This document shows positions 1-7,370 of a stretch of DNA of 64,000 bases, piece by piece. Positions within the stretch are counted from its first letter, which is position 1. Every line of letters starts with the position of its first letter. Made by a program: the position numbers and the translations under genes. Under the pieces are notes generated by a model. The model saw only the letters and a list, made by a program, of their open reading frames with translations, was not told the origin of the DNA and made no database searches. Source of the DNA: Lactobacillales bacterium (GTDB taxonomy: Bacteria; Bacillota; Bacilli; Lactobacillales; Streptococcaceae). Where the stretch lies: contig JAISJD010000033.1 of the NCBI GenBank assembly GCA_031261705.1, positions 1 through 64,000 of the forward strand, read 5' to 3'.

Positions 1-72
1 TTGTATTCTCCTTATAAAATTTTTGTTTTGGCACTTTAATTTTATCAGAATAGAAGGTGTTTTTTGAGTACC
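1..72 (-). promoter_or_regulatory. Upstream region of a minus-strand gene lying left of the window
   Basis: Read on the minus strand, this stretch ends in AAGGAGAATACAA at the window edge, which looks like a ribosome binding site whose start codon lies just outside. An AT-rich TGATAAAAT motif a little upstream could be a -10 element. No coding sequence is inside the window, so the gene cannot be identified. Confidence 0.35.
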
Positions 73-100
73 AAAAAATGGTAGTGAATTTCTCACCACC
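73..100 (-). terminator. Terminator after the truncated acetyltransferase
   Basis: On the minus strand GGTGGTGA and TCACTACC form an 8-bp stem (one G-T pair) with a five-base loop, followed by ATTTTTT. It begins two bases after the stop codon of the GNAT fragment, so the truncated gene still ends at a normal terminator. Confidence 0.7.
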
Positions 101-101
101 A

Positions 102-455
102 TCAAAAATTATAGAGCCGCTTTTCTGCGTACCCTTGACCTTTTGCACTATTTTTCAATGCTAGGCGGTGAATGGTTGCGTAATGTGTTGAGGGTTGCCA
201 AGCACCATCGTAAATTCTTTCATAAGTGGGCTCCGGTACTTCTAAAAGAGTGGCTGTTGCAATAATCTCATCTCCTACAAGAAGCGAGTAGTTCGTCTGA
301 TTATTTATATCTTTTTGGAAATCTGTTTCATTAGGATAACCGTTTTGCCACTGAGGAATGCCTTGTTCCATTAAAGCAACTTTTGGCTGCTGAATAATTT
401 CCATAATTGATGGAATATCTTTGGGTTCACTTAAACGAATGGATAAAGTTGTCAT
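102..455 (-). pseudogene. GNAT-family N-acetyltransferase, C-terminally truncated
   Basis: The 117-residue product has the N-terminal half of a GNAT acetyltransferase: an opening beta strand with the typical 'IRLSEPKDIPSIMEII' pattern, a central strand, and 'IHRLALKNSAKGQGYA', which resembles the start of acetyl-CoA-binding motif A (Q/R-x-x-G-x-G/A). Family members are usually 150-180 residues. Here the reading frame ends about eight residues after the pyrophosphate-binding loop, so the C-terminal strands and helix that complete the cofactor site are missing. The stop is followed at once by a terminator hairpin, so no C-terminal half remains nearby. Start ATG at 455 has a GGAGGA ribosome site. 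Most likely a decayed gene; a short functional variant is possible but less likely. Confidence 0.6.
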
Positions 456-567
456 TGATTTCCTCCTGTCCTATGAAAACGTTTTTCGATTGCATCTTAT
501 TTTTTTAATAATTTTACCAAAATAGAGAGTAAAAAAGAAAGAAAAAAGGAAAAAACATTTATAAAAT

Positions 568-596
568 TTGCGACAACGAGGAATCTTTAGTAAGAT
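568..596 (+). promoter_or_regulatory. Promoter of ireB-ruvX operon
   Basis: TTGCGA (568-573) and TAAGAT (591-596) are separated by exactly 17 bases, a good vegetative sigma-factor promoter about 48 bases upstream of the ireB start. It probably drives ireB, ruvX and the UPF0473 gene, which are tightly spaced and end at a terminator. Confidence 0.55.
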
Positions 597-644
597 ATAC
601 ATGAAGCTCTATTGCTTACATGAACGGAGAAAGTAGGGAAAATT

Positions 645-914
645 ATGGGATTTACAGATGAAACAGTACGATTCGAGTTCGATGACTCTCGTAAGAAAGA
701 AATCAGCGAAACATTGGGAACAGTTTACTTTGCATTAAACGAAAAGGGATATAATCCAATCAACCAAATTGTAGGTTACTTGTTGTCAGGAGATCCTGCT
801 TATATTCCTCGTTATCAAGATGCAAGAAATTTAATTCGTCGACATGAACGCGATGAAATCGTAGAAGAATTGGTGAAATTCTATCTAACACACCATGGGA
901 TTGACGTTCGATGA
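645..914 (+). CDS. ireB: IreB family regulatory phosphoprotein (UPF0297)
   Basis: The 89-residue protein matches the small IreB/UPF0297 family in length and sequence ('[21 protein letters not shown]', '[22 protein letters not shown]'). In Enterococcus faecalis IreB is a cytoplasmic substrate of the Ser/Thr kinase IreK and acts as a negative regulator of cephalosporin resistance; that role is known from the family and not visible here. The threonines near the N terminus ('FTDETVRF') fit the region phosphorylated in that homologue. The stop overlaps the start of ruvX by four bases (ATGA), so the two are translationally coupled. Gene order ireB-ruvX-UPF0473 is conserved in Firmicutes. Start ATG follows a GGAGAAAG ribosome site. 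Confidence 0.93.
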   Translation: MGFTDETVRFEFDDSRKKEISETLGTVYFALNEKGYNPINQIVGYLLSGDPAYIPRYQDARNLIRRHERDEIVEELVKFYLTHHGIDVR

Positions 915-1339
915 GAATTATGGGCTTAGATGTTGGCAGTCGCACGGTTGGGATTGCTGTAAGTGATTTGCTTGGATGGACGGCTCAAGGAGTGGAAATC
1001 ATCCGAATTAACGAAGATAAGGGTGAATTTGGCTTTACTCGTCTTGGTGAGCTGGTGAACGAATATCAAGTGGAAAAATTTGTCGTAGGACTTCCTAAAA
1101 ATATGAATAATACGATTGGGCCACGTGCTGAAGCTTCCATGGAATATGGAGAAAAAATTTACGAGCTATTTGGGCTTCCAGTAGAATATCAAGATGAACG
1201 ACTAACTACCGTACAGGCGGAACGTATGTTGATTGAGCAGGCAAACACAAGTCGGGCAAAACGCAAAAAAGTAATTGATAAATTGGCAGCGGTCATGATT
1301 TTACAAAATTATCTTGATGCGCACCCAACAAAATTATAA
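911..1339 (+). CDS. ruvX: Holliday junction resolvase-like RuvX/YqgF
   Basis: A 142-residue RNase H-fold nuclease. The N terminus '[19 protein letters not shown]' carries the first catalytic aspartate in the DxGxxxxG motif, '[16 protein letters not shown]' is the second conserved motif, and '[15 protein letters not shown]' contains the DER motif typical of YqgF. The family acts on Holliday junction DNA and/or pre-16S rRNA 5' processing; the balance of the two roles cannot be settled from sequence. It overlaps ireB by four bases and is followed after 20 bases by the UPF0473 gene, so it sits in the middle of a three-gene operon. Length is normal. Confidence 0.93.
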   Translation: MRIMGLDVGSRTVGIAVSDLLGWTAQGVEIIRINEDKGEFGFTRLGELVNEYQVEKFVVGLPKNMNNTIGPRAEASMEYGEKIYELFGLPVEYQDERLTTVQAERMLIEQANTSRAKRKKVIDKLAAVMILQNYLDAHPTKL

Positions 1340-1359
1340 ATGAAGAAAGAGGTATCCTA

Positions 1360-1695
1360 ATGGCACATACACATGACCACGAACACGCACATGATCATTC
1401 TGAAGAAGAAGTAGAACCAACATATTATTCCTTTGAAGATGAACAAGGAAATGAAGTATTGTACGAAGAAGTTCTTCGCATTGATGCAGACGAAGAATTT
1501 GGCAAACAATATTTACTACTAACAGCCGTTGGACTCAGTGAAGATGATGAAGAAGCTGGTGAAGTTTACGCTTATTCATATGTTGAGCAAGAGGACGGTT
1601 CTGTTGGAGAAATCGAACCAGTCGAATCAGATGCAGAGTGGGACTTGATTGAAGAAACATTTAACACTATCTATCTTGAAGACGACGAAGATTAA
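1360..1695 (+). CDS. UPF0473/DUF1292 family protein (YrzB-like)
   Basis: A very acidic 111-residue protein (many Asp/Glu, e.g. 'EDDEEAGEVYAYSYVEQEDGS') with a histidine-rich N terminus ('MAHTHDHEHAHDHS'). It matches the DUF1292 family found directly behind ireB and ruvX in Firmicutes. The function is unknown. The His/Asp-rich N terminus could bind metal ions but this is only an inference from composition. AAAGAGG precedes the ATG. The gene is the last of its operon, with a terminator 16 bases after the stop. Confidence 0.88.
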   Translation: MAHTHDHEHAHDHSEEEVEPTYYSFEDEQGNEVLYEEVLRIDADEEFGKQYLLLTAVGLSEDDEEAGEVYAYSYVEQEDGSVGEIEPVESDAEWDLIEETFNTIYLEDDED

Positions 1696-1710
1696 TTATA
1701 ACTAATTGAC

Positions 1711-1742
1711 AGCGCTGAGCAGGTTTGCTTGGCGTTGTTTTT
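1711..1742 (+). terminator. Terminator of ireB-ruvX-UPF0473 operon
   Basis: AGCGCtgAGCA pairs with TGCTtgGCGTT (one internal mismatch step, one wobble) and is followed by GTTTTT. It separates the operon from dnaX. Confidence 0.65.
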
Positions 1743-1933
1743 AACCTTACCCCAAATCATTCTAAGATAGATATTTATCGGAAAATCCTCTATAATGGTT
1801 TGTAATGAAGTCGAGTATGACAACAAAAATAGTCTTGTGTAGGCGAACTTATTGTGTTCTTCTATACAAAAATCATGCACGTTGTAAAAAAGTACATGGT
1901 GATTTGATTCTGTAATGAAAGTGAGGGGCAAAG

Positions 1934-3682
1934 ATGTCTTATCAAGCACTATATCGCGTGTTTCGCTCACAACGTTTTGATGAAATTATTGGGCAACAAG
2001 CGATTGCCCAAACATTAAAAAATTCAATCATTCAAAATAAAATGAGTCACGCTTATTTATTTACGGGACCACGAGGAACTGGGAAAACTTCTGCGGCAAG
2101 AATATTTGCGAAAGCGGTCAACTGTCGGTTTCGTGTAGATGGAGAGCCTTGTAATGAATGTGAAACTTGTGTAGCAATTACTGAAGGTCGTCTGGACGAT
2201 GTCCTTGAGGTCGATGCCGCAAGTAATAATGGGGTAGAGGAAATCCGCAACATTCGTGATACCGTGAAATATCCACCAACACGTGGCGATTATAAAGTTT
2301 ACATCATTGATGAAGTGCACATGCTTTCATCAGGGGCCTTTAATGCACTCTTAAAAACTTTAGAGGAGCCGCCGAAAAACGTTATTTTTATTTTGGCAAC
2401 GACGGAACCACATAAAGTGTTACCAACGATTATTTCTCGGACACAACGTTTTGATTTTAAACGAATTAGCACATCTGAGATTGTCGGTCATATGAGTGAT
2501 ATTATGAAAGAAATCGGTGTTGATTTTGAGGAGCAGGCGTTATTTGTCATTGCTCGAGCAGCAGAAGGTGGGATGCGGGATGCACTTTCGATTCTTGACC
2601 AAGCAATTTCTTATGCTACGGATAACAAGGTGACGGTGAATGATGCAATGGCGGTCACAGGTAGTTTGACTTATGAAATGATGGATAGCTATCTTGGAGC
2701 TGTACAAGCAGGGCAAGTGGAGCAGAGCTTGGAGGTTCTTGAAGGGATTCTCTCAGAAGGAAAAGAAGCTCGTCGGTTCTTAGAAGACATTTTACTCTAC
2801 TGTCGTGATTTATTAATGTATCAGCAAGCACCGAAGATTTTAGAAGAAAAATCGGGGCATTTAACGAATGAGTTTAAAATTTTATCAAAGGAACTTCCGC
2901 CAAATGAGATTTATGAGTATATTTCTATTTTAAGCAATACACAACAAGAAATTCGTTTTACGAATAATGCCAGCATTTATTTAGAGGTTACTTCTGTCAA
3001 GCTCGCAACCTATCAGCCAGTACCAGAAACGGCGCCAGCAACGAATGGTGTTCATTCTAATGATGAATTTGCACAACTACGTTCAGAGGTAGCAAAACTA
3101 GAAAAAGAGCTACAACAATTAAAAGTAACAGGAATTTCAGTACCAATAACGCCAGTCAAACCTAAGGCAAAACCACAGGCGAACATATCGCAAGCCTACA
3201 AGGTACCCATGGAGCGTGTGTACCAAGTGCTAAATGAGGCAACAAAAGAAAGTCTCGTTCAGTTGAAAAATGTCTGGGGTGACTTACTCGCTTCCTTGCC
3301 AGTGACACAAAGAGCTTTGCTAAATGCCAGTGAACCAGTAGCAGCCAGTCCAAATCAAGTGGTTGTGAAATTCGATTACGATATTTTGGCTGGGAAAGTG
3401 GCGTCAAATGAAGAATTGAAGCTAAACGTGGCGAATAATCTAAGTCGCATGACGACTATGAGTCCAGAATTAATTCCAATTACCAGTGAGGCTTGGCCGG
3501 AAATTCGTGCGAGCTTTGTTCGGAAACTTCATGAGAATCCAACGCATGTAGAAAGTGAACTTCCAGAAATGCCTGATGAGGCACCTACAGAATTAATTTC
3601 GCAAGCAGAGGTTCCCGATAATCGTATCATCGACGCAGCAAAAAATCTTTTTGGCGATTTAGTTGAAGTTGTGAACGATTAA
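1934..3682 (+). CDS. dnaX: DNA polymerase III subunits gamma/tau
   Basis: Clamp-loader ATPase of the replisome, 582 residues. The AAA+ domain is at the N terminus: Walker A GPRGTGKT at residues 45-52, four zinc-binding cysteines (about 64, 73, 76, 79), Walker B/DEVH near 126-129, and the sensor SRT motif in 'TIISRTQRFDF'. Domain III follows to about residue 370. Residues after about 370 form the tau-specific part, with a coiled-coil stretch and a proline-rich linker, then the C-terminal domain that contacts the polymerase. No A-rich frameshift site for a shorter gamma was noticed. It is followed by ebfC after 72 bases, the usual dnaX-ebfC-recR order, which is interrupted here before recR. ATG follows GTGAGGGG. 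Confidence 0.95.
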   Translation: MSYQALYRVFRSQRFDEIIGQQAIAQTLKNSIIQNKMSHAYLFTGPRGTGKTSAARIFAKAVNCRFRVDGEPCNECETCVAITEGRLDDVLEVDAASNNGVEEIRNIRDTVKYPPTRGDYKVYIIDEVHMLSSGAFNALLKTLEEPPKNVIFILATTEPHKVLPTIISRTQRFDFKRISTSEIVGHMSDIMKEIGVDFEEQALFVIARAAEGGMRDALSILDQAISYATDNKVTVNDAMAVTGSLTYEMMDSYLGAVQAGQVEQSLEVLEGILSEGKEARRFLEDILLYCRDLLMYQQAPKILEEKSGHLTNEFKILSKELPPNEIYEYISILSNTQQEIRFTNNASIYLEVTSVKLATYQPVPETAPATNGVHSNDEFAQLRSEVAKLEKELQQLKVTGISVPITPVKPKAKPQANISQAYKVPMERVYQVLNEATKESLVQLKNVWGDLLASLPVTQRALLNASEPVAASPNQVVVKFDYDILAGKVASNEELKLNVANNLSRMTTMSPELIPITSEAWPEIRASFVRKLHENPTHVESELPEMPDEAPTELISQAEVPDNRIIDAAKNLFGDLVEVVND

Positions 3683-3754
3683 TCACTTTTTTGGTGGAAC
3701 TTTTTAAAGGAATAAGATACTATAATGAAGTAAAAGATTCGTCTTAGCTTTGTA

Positions 3755-4081
3755 ATGGAGGGAACAGATATGATGAAAGGCATGGGAAACATGCAAGGAA
3801 TGATGAAGCAAATGCAAAAGCTTCAAAAACAAATGACGGAAGCACAAGATACAATCAACGCTTCTGAATTTATTGGAAAATCAACCAATGATTATGTTCA
3901 AGCAACATTCACAGGAGACCGTAAAATGACGGCTTTAGAAATTAAAGAAGAAGTGATTGACCCAGAAGATGTAGAAATGCTCTCAGATTTAGTGATTATG
4001 GCGGTAAATGATGCCTTAGCACAAATCGACAAGACAACGGAACAAACACTTGGAAAATATACTAAAGGGTTACCATTCTAA
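3755..4081 (+). CDS. ebfC: YbaB/EbfC family nucleoid-associated protein
   Basis: A 108-residue DNA-binding protein of the YbaB/EbfC family, methionine- and glutamine-rich at the N terminus ('GNMQGMMKQMQKLQKQM') with the conserved C-terminal helix 'LSDLVIMAVNDALAQIDKTTEQTLGKYT'. These proteins form dimers shaped like tweezers and bind DNA with little specificity. Two alternative starts exist: ATG at 3755 and the paired ATGATG 15 bases downstream (3770, 3773). GGAGGG at 3757-3762 fits the downstream pair best, so the true protein probably begins 'MMKGMGNMQGM'. It is immediately followed by a strong terminator. Confidence 0.9.
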   Translation: MEGTDMMKGMGNMQGMMKQMQKLQKQMTEAQDTINASEFIGKSTNDYVQATFTGDRKMTALEIKEEVIDPEDVEMLSDLVIMAVNDALAQIDKTTEQTLGKYTKGLPF

Positions 4082-4089
4082 AAAAATAT

Positions 4090-4124
4090 CTGTGCTTAGG
4101 CGATTGTTTAGGCACAGTTTTTTT
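4090..4124 (+). terminator. Terminator after ebfC
   Basis: CTGTGC and GCACAG form a perfect six-base stem followed by seven T residues. It isolates dnaX-ebfC from the convergent PTS gene. Confidence 0.75.
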
Positions 4125-4128
4125 GAAT

Positions 4129-4158
4129 AAAAAAAGCCGAAGTAGAAACTACTCCGAC
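4129..4158 (-). terminator. Terminator of the lone PTS IIB gene
   Basis: On the minus strand GTCGGAGTAG pairs with CTACTTCGGC (ten pairs, two G-T) around a three-base loop, followed by seven T residues. It sits back to back with the ebfC terminator. Confidence 0.75.
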
Positions 4159-4171
4159 CATGAATGTCATT

Positions 4172-4585
4172 TTAATTTTTTGAGTTGTAAAGCTTGATGG
4201 CTTGCGCTAAGCCTGCTTTACCGTCCATCATACCATATGGTTGCATTGGAATATCTTCCACTGGTTTTTCAGGATATTTTGTTTTTACATCTGATACGAC
4301 GTAGCGAGCTTGAGGACCAATCATGATAACGTCTGCTTCTTTCCCAATATTATCAATATCAGACAAACCGTAAGCTTTCACGTCAAAGTCTAAACCTTGT
4401 GCTTCTGCTTCGTTTTGCATTTTTTGTGCAAATAGAGAAGTTGACATTCCAGCTGAACAGAACAAACGAACAATCACATGTCCTGTGGGTGCATCTTCGT
4501 TTACTTCAACAGGTGTTTTAGTAACAGTAGCTTCAACTTTTGTTTCAGCAGTATCTTCTTTTTTCTTACGACCGAATAATCCCAT
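4172..4585 (-). CDS. PTS lactose/cellobiose-type IIB component with charged N-terminal extension
   Basis: The last 100 or so residues are a chitobiose/lichenan-type IIB domain: 'VIVRLFCSAGMSTSLFAQKM' holds the phosphorylated cysteine in the CSAGMST loop, and 'ADVIMIGPQARYVV' is the conserved second strand region. IIB proteins pass phosphate from IIA to the sugar at IIC. The first 35 residues are a lysine/glutamate/threonine-rich extension ('MGLFGRKKKEDTAETK') not found in the usual 100-105-residue IIB. I place the start at the ATG at 4585 because AGGAGA lies eight bases upstream; a longer frame to 4645 lacks this signal. No IIA, IIC or glycosidase gene is next to it, so the sugar is unknown. 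A promoter (TTGCAA at 4678-4683, TATTAT at 4656-4661 on the minus strand) lies upstream. Confidence 0.85.
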   Translation of the reverse strand: MGLFGRKKKEDTAETKVEATVTKTPVEVNEDAPTGHVIVRLFCSAGMSTSLFAQKMQNEAEAQGLDFDVKAYGLSDIDNIGKEADVIMIGPQARYVVSDVKTKYPEKPVEDIPMQPYGMMDGKAGLAQAIKLYNSKN

Positions 4586-4645
4586 TATAAAATCTCTCCT
4601 TAAATGTTGTCTCCAACGTATGTAATGTTTTGGAAGCTCTTTCAA

Positions 4646-5014
4646 GCTCTATTTGATAATAACATATTGAGGGGGAATTGCAAGTTCTTTTTACTAAAAA
4701 GTAGACAAGCTTATAAAAAAGCCTAGTATGTAGGGGATAATCGCCTAGATTTCCTTTCTATTCTAAAATGTTTGACTAGACAATGAAAGATTAAATAACA
4801 ATGATAAAGTGATGCAAATGAGCTTCCCTTTTTCTTCTTCTCTCGTTATTTCTTAGAGTTAATTTCGTTCAACAAATGAAATAGCTTTGCGTTCTAGTTT
4901 TTTTTGCATTAATATGGAGAGATAAGAAAGGGTTGTGAGGGGAAAGATTTTCGTATTGTTCCCCCGATAAATTTAAAAGTGCTAGAACCATTGATATATA
5001 AGGAGTTGAAGGAA
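4646..5014. other. Intergenic region before recR
   Basis: About 370 bases without a recognisable gene. On the left is the minus-strand promoter of the IIB gene. Towards recR, TTGACT near 4770 with a weak TAACAA 18 bases on may be the recR promoter, and GGGGAA near 4939 pairs with TTCCCC near 4960 to make a leader hairpin without a T-tract. Nothing else stands out. Confidence 0.4.
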
Positions 5015-5614
5015 ATGATGCAGTACCCAGAACCAATCGCTAAATTAATTGAAAGTTTTATGAAGTTACCTGGTATTGGTCAAAAAACAGCGACTAGGTT
5101 AGCTTTTTTTACCATTGATATGAGAGAAGAGGATGTGAATGCCTTTGCCAAAGCGTTACTTTCTGCGAAACGTGACTTACATTTTTGTAGCATTTGTGGA
5201 AATTTAACAGAGGATGATCCGTGTGAAATTTGCCGTGATAAAACGCGTGATAGGTCGATGATTTTGGTGGTTGAGGAACCAAAAGATGTCATGGCAATGG
5301 AAAAAATGCGGGAATATCACGGGCTTTACCACGTGTTACACGGGGTGCTAAGTCCAATGGAGGGAACTGGGCCTGAGGATATTAATATTCCTAGTTTGAT
5401 TGCTCGTCTGCACGATGAAGAGGTCAAGGAAGTCATTATTGCAACGAACGCTACGACAGAGGGGGAAGCTACCGCAATATACCTTTCTCGGTTAATCAAG
5501 CCTGCTGGTATTAAAGTGACACGTTTAGCACATGGATTAGCGGTTGGTAGTGATATTGAATATGCTGATGAAGTGACCTTATTAAAGGCTGTTGAAGGAC
5601 GGCGTGAGCTATGA
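5015..5614 (+). CDS. recR: Recombination protein RecR
   Basis: RecR acts with RecF and RecO to load RecA on gaps. The 199-residue product has the N-terminal helix-hairpin-helix ('[20 protein letters not shown]'), a C4 zinc finger ('[16 protein letters not shown]'), and a TOPRIM domain ('[16 protein letters not shown]', '[18 protein letters not shown]'). The frame is open upstream to 4979, but known RecR proteins begin with the M(M)QYPEPI sequence, and AGGAG at 5001-5005 is well placed for the ATG at 5015 (or 5018). The stop overlaps the next start by four bases (ATGA), so recR and the DUF188 gene are co-translated. Confidence 0.94.
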   Translation: MMQYPEPIAKLIESFMKLPGIGQKTATRLAFFTIDMREEDVNAFAKALLSAKRDLHFCSICGNLTEDDPCEICRDKTRDRSMILVVEEPKDVMAMEKMREYHGLYHVLHGVLSPMEGTGPEDINIPSLIARLHDEEVKEVIIATNATTEGEATAIYLSRLIKPAGIKVTRLAHGLAVGSDIEYADEVTLLKAVEGRREL

Positions 5615-6051
5615 GAATTTTCATTGATGGCGATGGTTCGCCTGTAAAAGAGGATGTTTACCAAATTGCCAAAGAATATGGAGTGAAAGTTGTCTTAGTG
5701 ACGAGCTTTGACCATTACTCAGAAAAGGAACTTGTCGGCGAGGTGGAACGAGTTTATGTCGATCGTGGAGCAGATTCTGCTGATTTTAAGATTATGCAAT
5801 TGATTCAAGCGGGCGATATTTTGGTAACACAAGATTACGGTTTAGCTTCTCTCGTGTTACCAAAACAAGCGAGGGTGCTTCATCAATTAGGGTTTGAATA
5901 TACGTCAAATAATATTGATGAATTATTAACTCAACGTTACTTCGGACAAATTTCTCGTAAAAGTGGCAAACATAGCAAAGCCCCTAAGCCGTTCACTAAA
6001 GAAAATCATCTTGCATTTCGAGAAAAATTAAAATCTGTGTTAACTTTGTAA
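5611..6051 (+). CDS. YaiI/YqxD family protein (DUF188, UPF0178)
   Basis: A 146-residue protein of the YaiI/YqxD family. It has a PIN-like alpha/beta core: '[20 protein letters not shown]' with conserved acidic residues, '[30 protein letters not shown]', and a basic tail ('[21 protein letters not shown]'). The acidic cluster suggests a metal-dependent nuclease, but no activity has been established that I know of. It overlaps recR by four bases. Confidence 0.88.
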   Translation: MRIFIDGDGSPVKEDVYQIAKEYGVKVVLVTSFDHYSEKELVGEVERVYVDRGADSADFKIMQLIQAGDILVTQDYGLASLVLPKQARVLHQLGFEYTSNNIDELLTQRYFGQISRKSGKHSKAPKPFTKENHLAFREKLKSVLTL

Positions 6052-6132
6052 GTAAAATGATAAATTTTTAACTGTGATTGTTTTTTGAAAAACGGTTTTA
6101 TGGTAGAATAATAACGAATTTTAACATTTATA

Positions 6133-6161
6133 ACCAAAAACATAGAAAAATAATGTTTTTG
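6133..6161 (+). promoter_or_regulatory. Leader hairpin directly upstream of ddl
   Basis: CCAAAAACAT and ATGTTTTTGG form a perfect ten-base stem with a nine-base loop, ending six bases before the GGAGG ribosome site of ddl. There is no T-tract, so it is not a classic terminator. It may stabilise the 5' end of the transcript. Confidence 0.45.
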
Positions 6162-6178
6162 GGTGTGGAGGAAACGAT

Positions 6179-7258
6179 TTGAAAAAGAAAATTATCCTTT
6201 TGTATGGTGGGAGAAGTGCTGAACGTGAAATATCCATTCTTTCGGCGTTTTCAGTTTTAAATGCAATTTTTTATGATTATTATGAAGTGCAAACAGTGTT
6301 CATCTCTAAAGAGGGGGACTGGGTGAAAGGTCCTTTGTTAATTGAAGCACCAGAAAATGAAGAAATTCTTCATTTAACATGGGCAACAACGCCAGAAGAT
6401 GCGCATACGGATTACACGGGTCGCTTAATTTCACCAAGTTCAATTAAGGAAGAAAATGCGGTTGTCTTCCCAGTATTACATGGACCAATGGGTGAGGATG
6501 GAACGATTCAAGGCTTTTTGGAAACAATTAGCATGCCGTACGTGGGTGCGGGCGTGTTAGCGAGTGCTAATGGAATGGATAAAATTATGACCAAGCACTT
6601 GTTACAAGTGGCTGGGATTCCACAAGTTCCTTATATGCCTGTGATTAAAACAGCTTGGAAAGAAAATCCTCGGTCGATTTTTGAAAAATGTGAGGGGTCA
6701 CTTTTCTATCCAATGTTTGTGAAACCTGCCAATATGGGTTCCTCTGTGGGGATTAGTAAAGCGGAAAGCCGTGTAGAGCTTCAAGAAGCGTTGCAGGAGG
6801 CGTTCAAATATGATTCTCGGGCAATTGTTGAACAAGGAATTGACGCGCGTGAAATCGAGGTTGCGGTGCTAGGAAATGATGATGTACGTACGACATATCC
6901 AGGGGAAATTGTTAAGGATGTGGCGTTTTATGATTACAATGCGAAATACATTGATAATCAGATTGAAATGCAGATTCCAGCTAATGTCGAACCAGAAGTG
7001 ATGGAAAAAGCACGTGAATATGCGAAGAAAGCCTATACAATTTTAGATGGTTCTGGTTTAAGTCGTTGTGACTTCTTCTTATCAAATAAAAACGAGCTAT
7101 TTCTAAATGAATTAAATACGATGCCAGGGTTCACTCAATTTTCAATGTATCCATTGCTTTGGGAGAATATGGGACTAAAATATGGTGATTTAATTGAAGA
7201 ATTAATTCAATTGGCAGAAAAACGTTTTGCCTTACGCCAGTCTTATTTTGAAAACTAA
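6179..7258 (+). CDS. ddl: D-alanine--D-alanine ligase
   Basis: Makes the D-Ala-D-Ala dipeptide for peptidoglycan. The 359-residue ATP-grasp protein shows 'ILLYGGRSAEREISILSA' (N-terminal substrate loop), 'FPVLHGPMGEDGTIQG', the ATP-grasp loop 'MFVKPANMGSSVGISKA', and the C-terminal metal/substrate motif 'FFLSNKNELFLNELNTMPGFT'. The start is TTG, chosen because GGAGG lies eight bases upstream and no ATG fits. It has its own transcription unit with a hairpin before it and a terminator after. The lysine/tyrosine pattern around the omega loop was not checked for vancomycin-type D-Ala-D-Lac ligases; no van genes are nearby. Confidence 0.95.
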   Translation: MKKKIILLYGGRSAEREISILSAFSVLNAIFYDYYEVQTVFISKEGDWVKGPLLIEAPENEEILHLTWATTPEDAHTDYTGRLISPSSIKEENAVVFPVLHGPMGEDGTIQGFLETISMPYVGAGVLASANGMDKIMTKHLLQVAGIPQVPYMPVIKTAWKENPRSIFEKCEGSLFYPMFVKPANMGSSVGISKAESRVELQEALQEAFKYDSRAIVEQGIDAREIEVAVLGNDDVRTTYPGEIVKDVAFYDYNAKYIDNQIEMQIPANVEPEVMEKAREYAKKAYTILDGSGLSRCDFFLSNKNELFLNELNTMPGFTQFSMYPLLWENMGLKYGDLIEELIQLAEKRFALRQSYFEN

Positions 7259-7271
7259 AATCCAAAAAATA

Positions 7272-7315
7272 AACGTCTAAAAGGTTTCTATCGGAAATGT
7301 TCTAGGCGTTTTTTA
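7272..7315 (+). terminator. Terminator after ddl
   Basis: AACGTCTA pairs with TAGGCGTT (one G-T) and is followed by TTTTTATTT. The loop is long but itself structured. Confidence 0.65.
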
Positions 7316-7370
7316 TTTGTGCTATAATTGTTAGCGAATGGATTAAATTTGTCAAAAAGAAGGGAATCAA

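Noticed and set aside
473-486. cre-like TGAAAACGTTTTTC upstream of the GNAT remnant
   Set aside because: Two mismatches at the conserved end of the consensus; similar matches are expected by chance in AT-rich DNA.
1692-1970. Minus-strand 92-codon frame between UPF0473 and dnaX
   Set aside because: It crosses a terminator and the dnaX start, and has no ribosome site or family resemblance.
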